Source: Pseudomonadota bacterium | GTDB lineage: Bacteria; Pseudomonadota; Gammaproteobacteria; Burkholderiales; Sulfuriferulaceae | Assembly: GCA_021794855.1 (NCBI GenBank) | Contig: JAJYPZ010000102.1 | Coordinates: 1-5,527, forward strand | DNA: 5,527 nt | Direction of reading: 5' to 3' | Notes under the pieces: model-generated | What the model saw: the letters and a program-made list of their open reading frames with translations, nothing else | Databases searched by the model: none | Told to the model about the DNA's origin: nothing | Position numbers and translations under genes: made by a program | Part shown: in pieces, positions 4,679 to 5,527 of the stretch | Layout of the letters: the number at the start of each line of letters is the position of its first letter | Position numbering within the stretch: the stretch's first letter is position 1

Positions 4679-5527
4679 CTATTGGTGAGGAAGGGAAGGA
4701 CGAATCCTGTTTTGCCAGATATGGGCGTTGATTTTGAGCGCGCGTTCGTCCAGACGGCTGAACTGGCGGTCGTCGACCAACAGTTCGCCGTTTACCCAGA
4801 CATGGCTGACCAGATTTCGCCCGGCGCTGTATACCAGCGTGGCGATGGGGTCGAAACAAGGCAGCGTATTGAGTTGCGATAATTCGACTGCCACGATATC
4901 GGCGCATTTCCCCGGCAGCAGCGAACCGATTTTTTCGTCCAGCCCCAAAGCGCGTGCTCCGTTCAGGGTCGCCATTTGCAGGGCAACCGCCGCCGGCAGC
5001 GCGGCGGCATTGCCGGACACGCCCTTGGCCAGCAACGCGGCCAGACGCATTTCATCGAACATGTCCAGTTTGTTGTTGCTCGCTGCGCCATCCGTACCGA
5101 TGCCGATATTCAGCCCGTATTCCAGCATCGAAGCGACCGGGGCAAACCCGCTGGCGAGCTTGAGGTTGGATGCCGGGCAATGTGCGATATGGCTGCCGTA
5201 TTGGGACAGGAGCGCCTGTTCGTCGGCGTTAAGGTGCACCGCGTGAACGGCAATCAGGTTCGGCCCGGTCAATCCCAGTTCGTGCAATCTGGCTAAAGGC
5301 CGTTGTCGGTATTGCGCCAGACTTTGTTCGATTTCATCCAGCGTTTCGTGCAGGTGTAAATGAATGGGCAGATCGAGTTGATCGGCAAATGCGATCACCT
5401 TTTCGAAACTGGCATTACTCAGCGTATACGGCGCGTGAGGCGCCAGGGTAAACGATAATAGCGGCTCGTCGTTCAGCCGGTCGCGCATGGCGAGGCCTTT
5501 GTCGAGGTAATCGTCGGGGTCGCTCGC
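4679..5527 (-). CDS. mtaD: MtaD-like amidohydrolase (5'-methylthioadenosine/S-adenosylhomocysteine deaminase), N-terminus missing
   Basis: The frame is open to the right edge; about 282 C-terminal residues of an expected ~440 are present. The ATG at 5488 is internal, since family sequence (DDYLDKGLA) continues upstream. It is a TRZ/ATZ-type metal-dependent amidohydrolase. Visible motifs in order are LAPHAPYT, HLHLHET (metal His plus catalytic Glu in HxxE), the AVHAVHL histidine, AHCPASNLKL, and IGTDGAASNNKLDMFDEMR with the metal-binding Asp. The first HxH metal motif must lie beyond the window. Relatives deaminate 5'-methylthioadenosine and S-adenosylhomocysteine to inosine forms in methionine salvage and SAM by-product disposal. 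The ASNN-KLDMF signature favours MtaD over guanine deaminase or atrazine hydrolases. The C-terminal part (DIVAVEL, VWVNGELLVDD) is the typical beta-sandwich end. It is followed by dedA after 8 nt. Confidence 0.88.
   Translation of the reverse strand, partial: ASDPDDYLDKGLAMRDRLNDEPLLSFTLAPHAPYTLSNASFEKVIAFADQLDLPIHLHLHETLDEIEQSLAQYRQRPLARLHELGLTGPNLIAVHAVHLNADEQALLSQYGSHIAHCPASNLKLASGFAPVASMLEYGLNIGIGTDGAASNNKLDMFDEMRLAALLAKGVSGNAAALPAAVALQMATLNGARALGLDEKIGSLLPGKCADIVAVELSQLNTLPCFDPIATLVYSAGRNLVSHVWVNGELLVDDRQFSRLDERALKINAHIWQNRIRPSLPHQ

Noticed and set aside
4985..5010. GC-rich inverted-repeat-like stretch in the mtaD-like gene (GCCGCC...GGCGGC)
   Set aside because: It falls on an alanine-rich segment (AAALPAA) and is explained by repeated GCN codons.

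Overview
The window looks like an ordinary chromosomal stretch of a gammaproteobacterium with moderate GC content. I base this on the CbpA-CbpM pair, a 292-residue Hsp33 with the CxC/CxxC layout of the Escherichia coli protein, an MtaD-type deaminase, a Tat-exported HiPIP and proteobacterial-style Enzyme I. The combination would fit a methanotroph-like or sulfur-oxidiser-like lineage, but that is a guess. There are no rRNA or tRNA genes, CRISPR arrays, transposases or phage genes.

Layout. Bases 1-326 (+) hold the 3' end of a PTS Enzyme I gene. It converges on a leftward cbpA-cbpM pair (1639 to 387) encoding a DnaJ-class co-chaperone and its small modulator. A non-coding divergent region (1640-1952) carries a good sigma-70 promoter for cbpA, with a perfect palindrome over its -35 box. 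Rightward from there come an AlkA/HhH-GPD DNA glycosylase (1953-2576), a HiPIP gene with a TTG start (2677-2952) and the redox chaperone gene hslO (3139-4017). A second leftward pair converges on hslO: an MtaD-like amidohydrolase, cut by the window's right edge, followed 8 nt later by a DedA-family membrane protein gene.

How the genes relate. Several have protein-quality, redox or damage roles: CbpA/CbpM (DnaK co-chaperone), Hsp33 (oxidation-activated holdase), AlkA (alkylated-base excision) and HiPIP (periplasmic electron carrier). They are separate transcription units in varied orientations, so shared regulation is only a possibility. MtaD (methylthioadenosine/S-adenosylhomocysteine deamination) and DedA appear co-transcribed without an obvious metabolic link.

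The hunt. I found no convincing undescribed multi-gene system. The most unusual signal is a perfect 17-bp inverted repeat with a 24-nt loop inside the glycosylase coding region, far longer than expected by chance. Next are the palindrome over the cbpA -35 box and a perfect 11-bp stem-loop after the HiPIP gene that lacks a T-tract.
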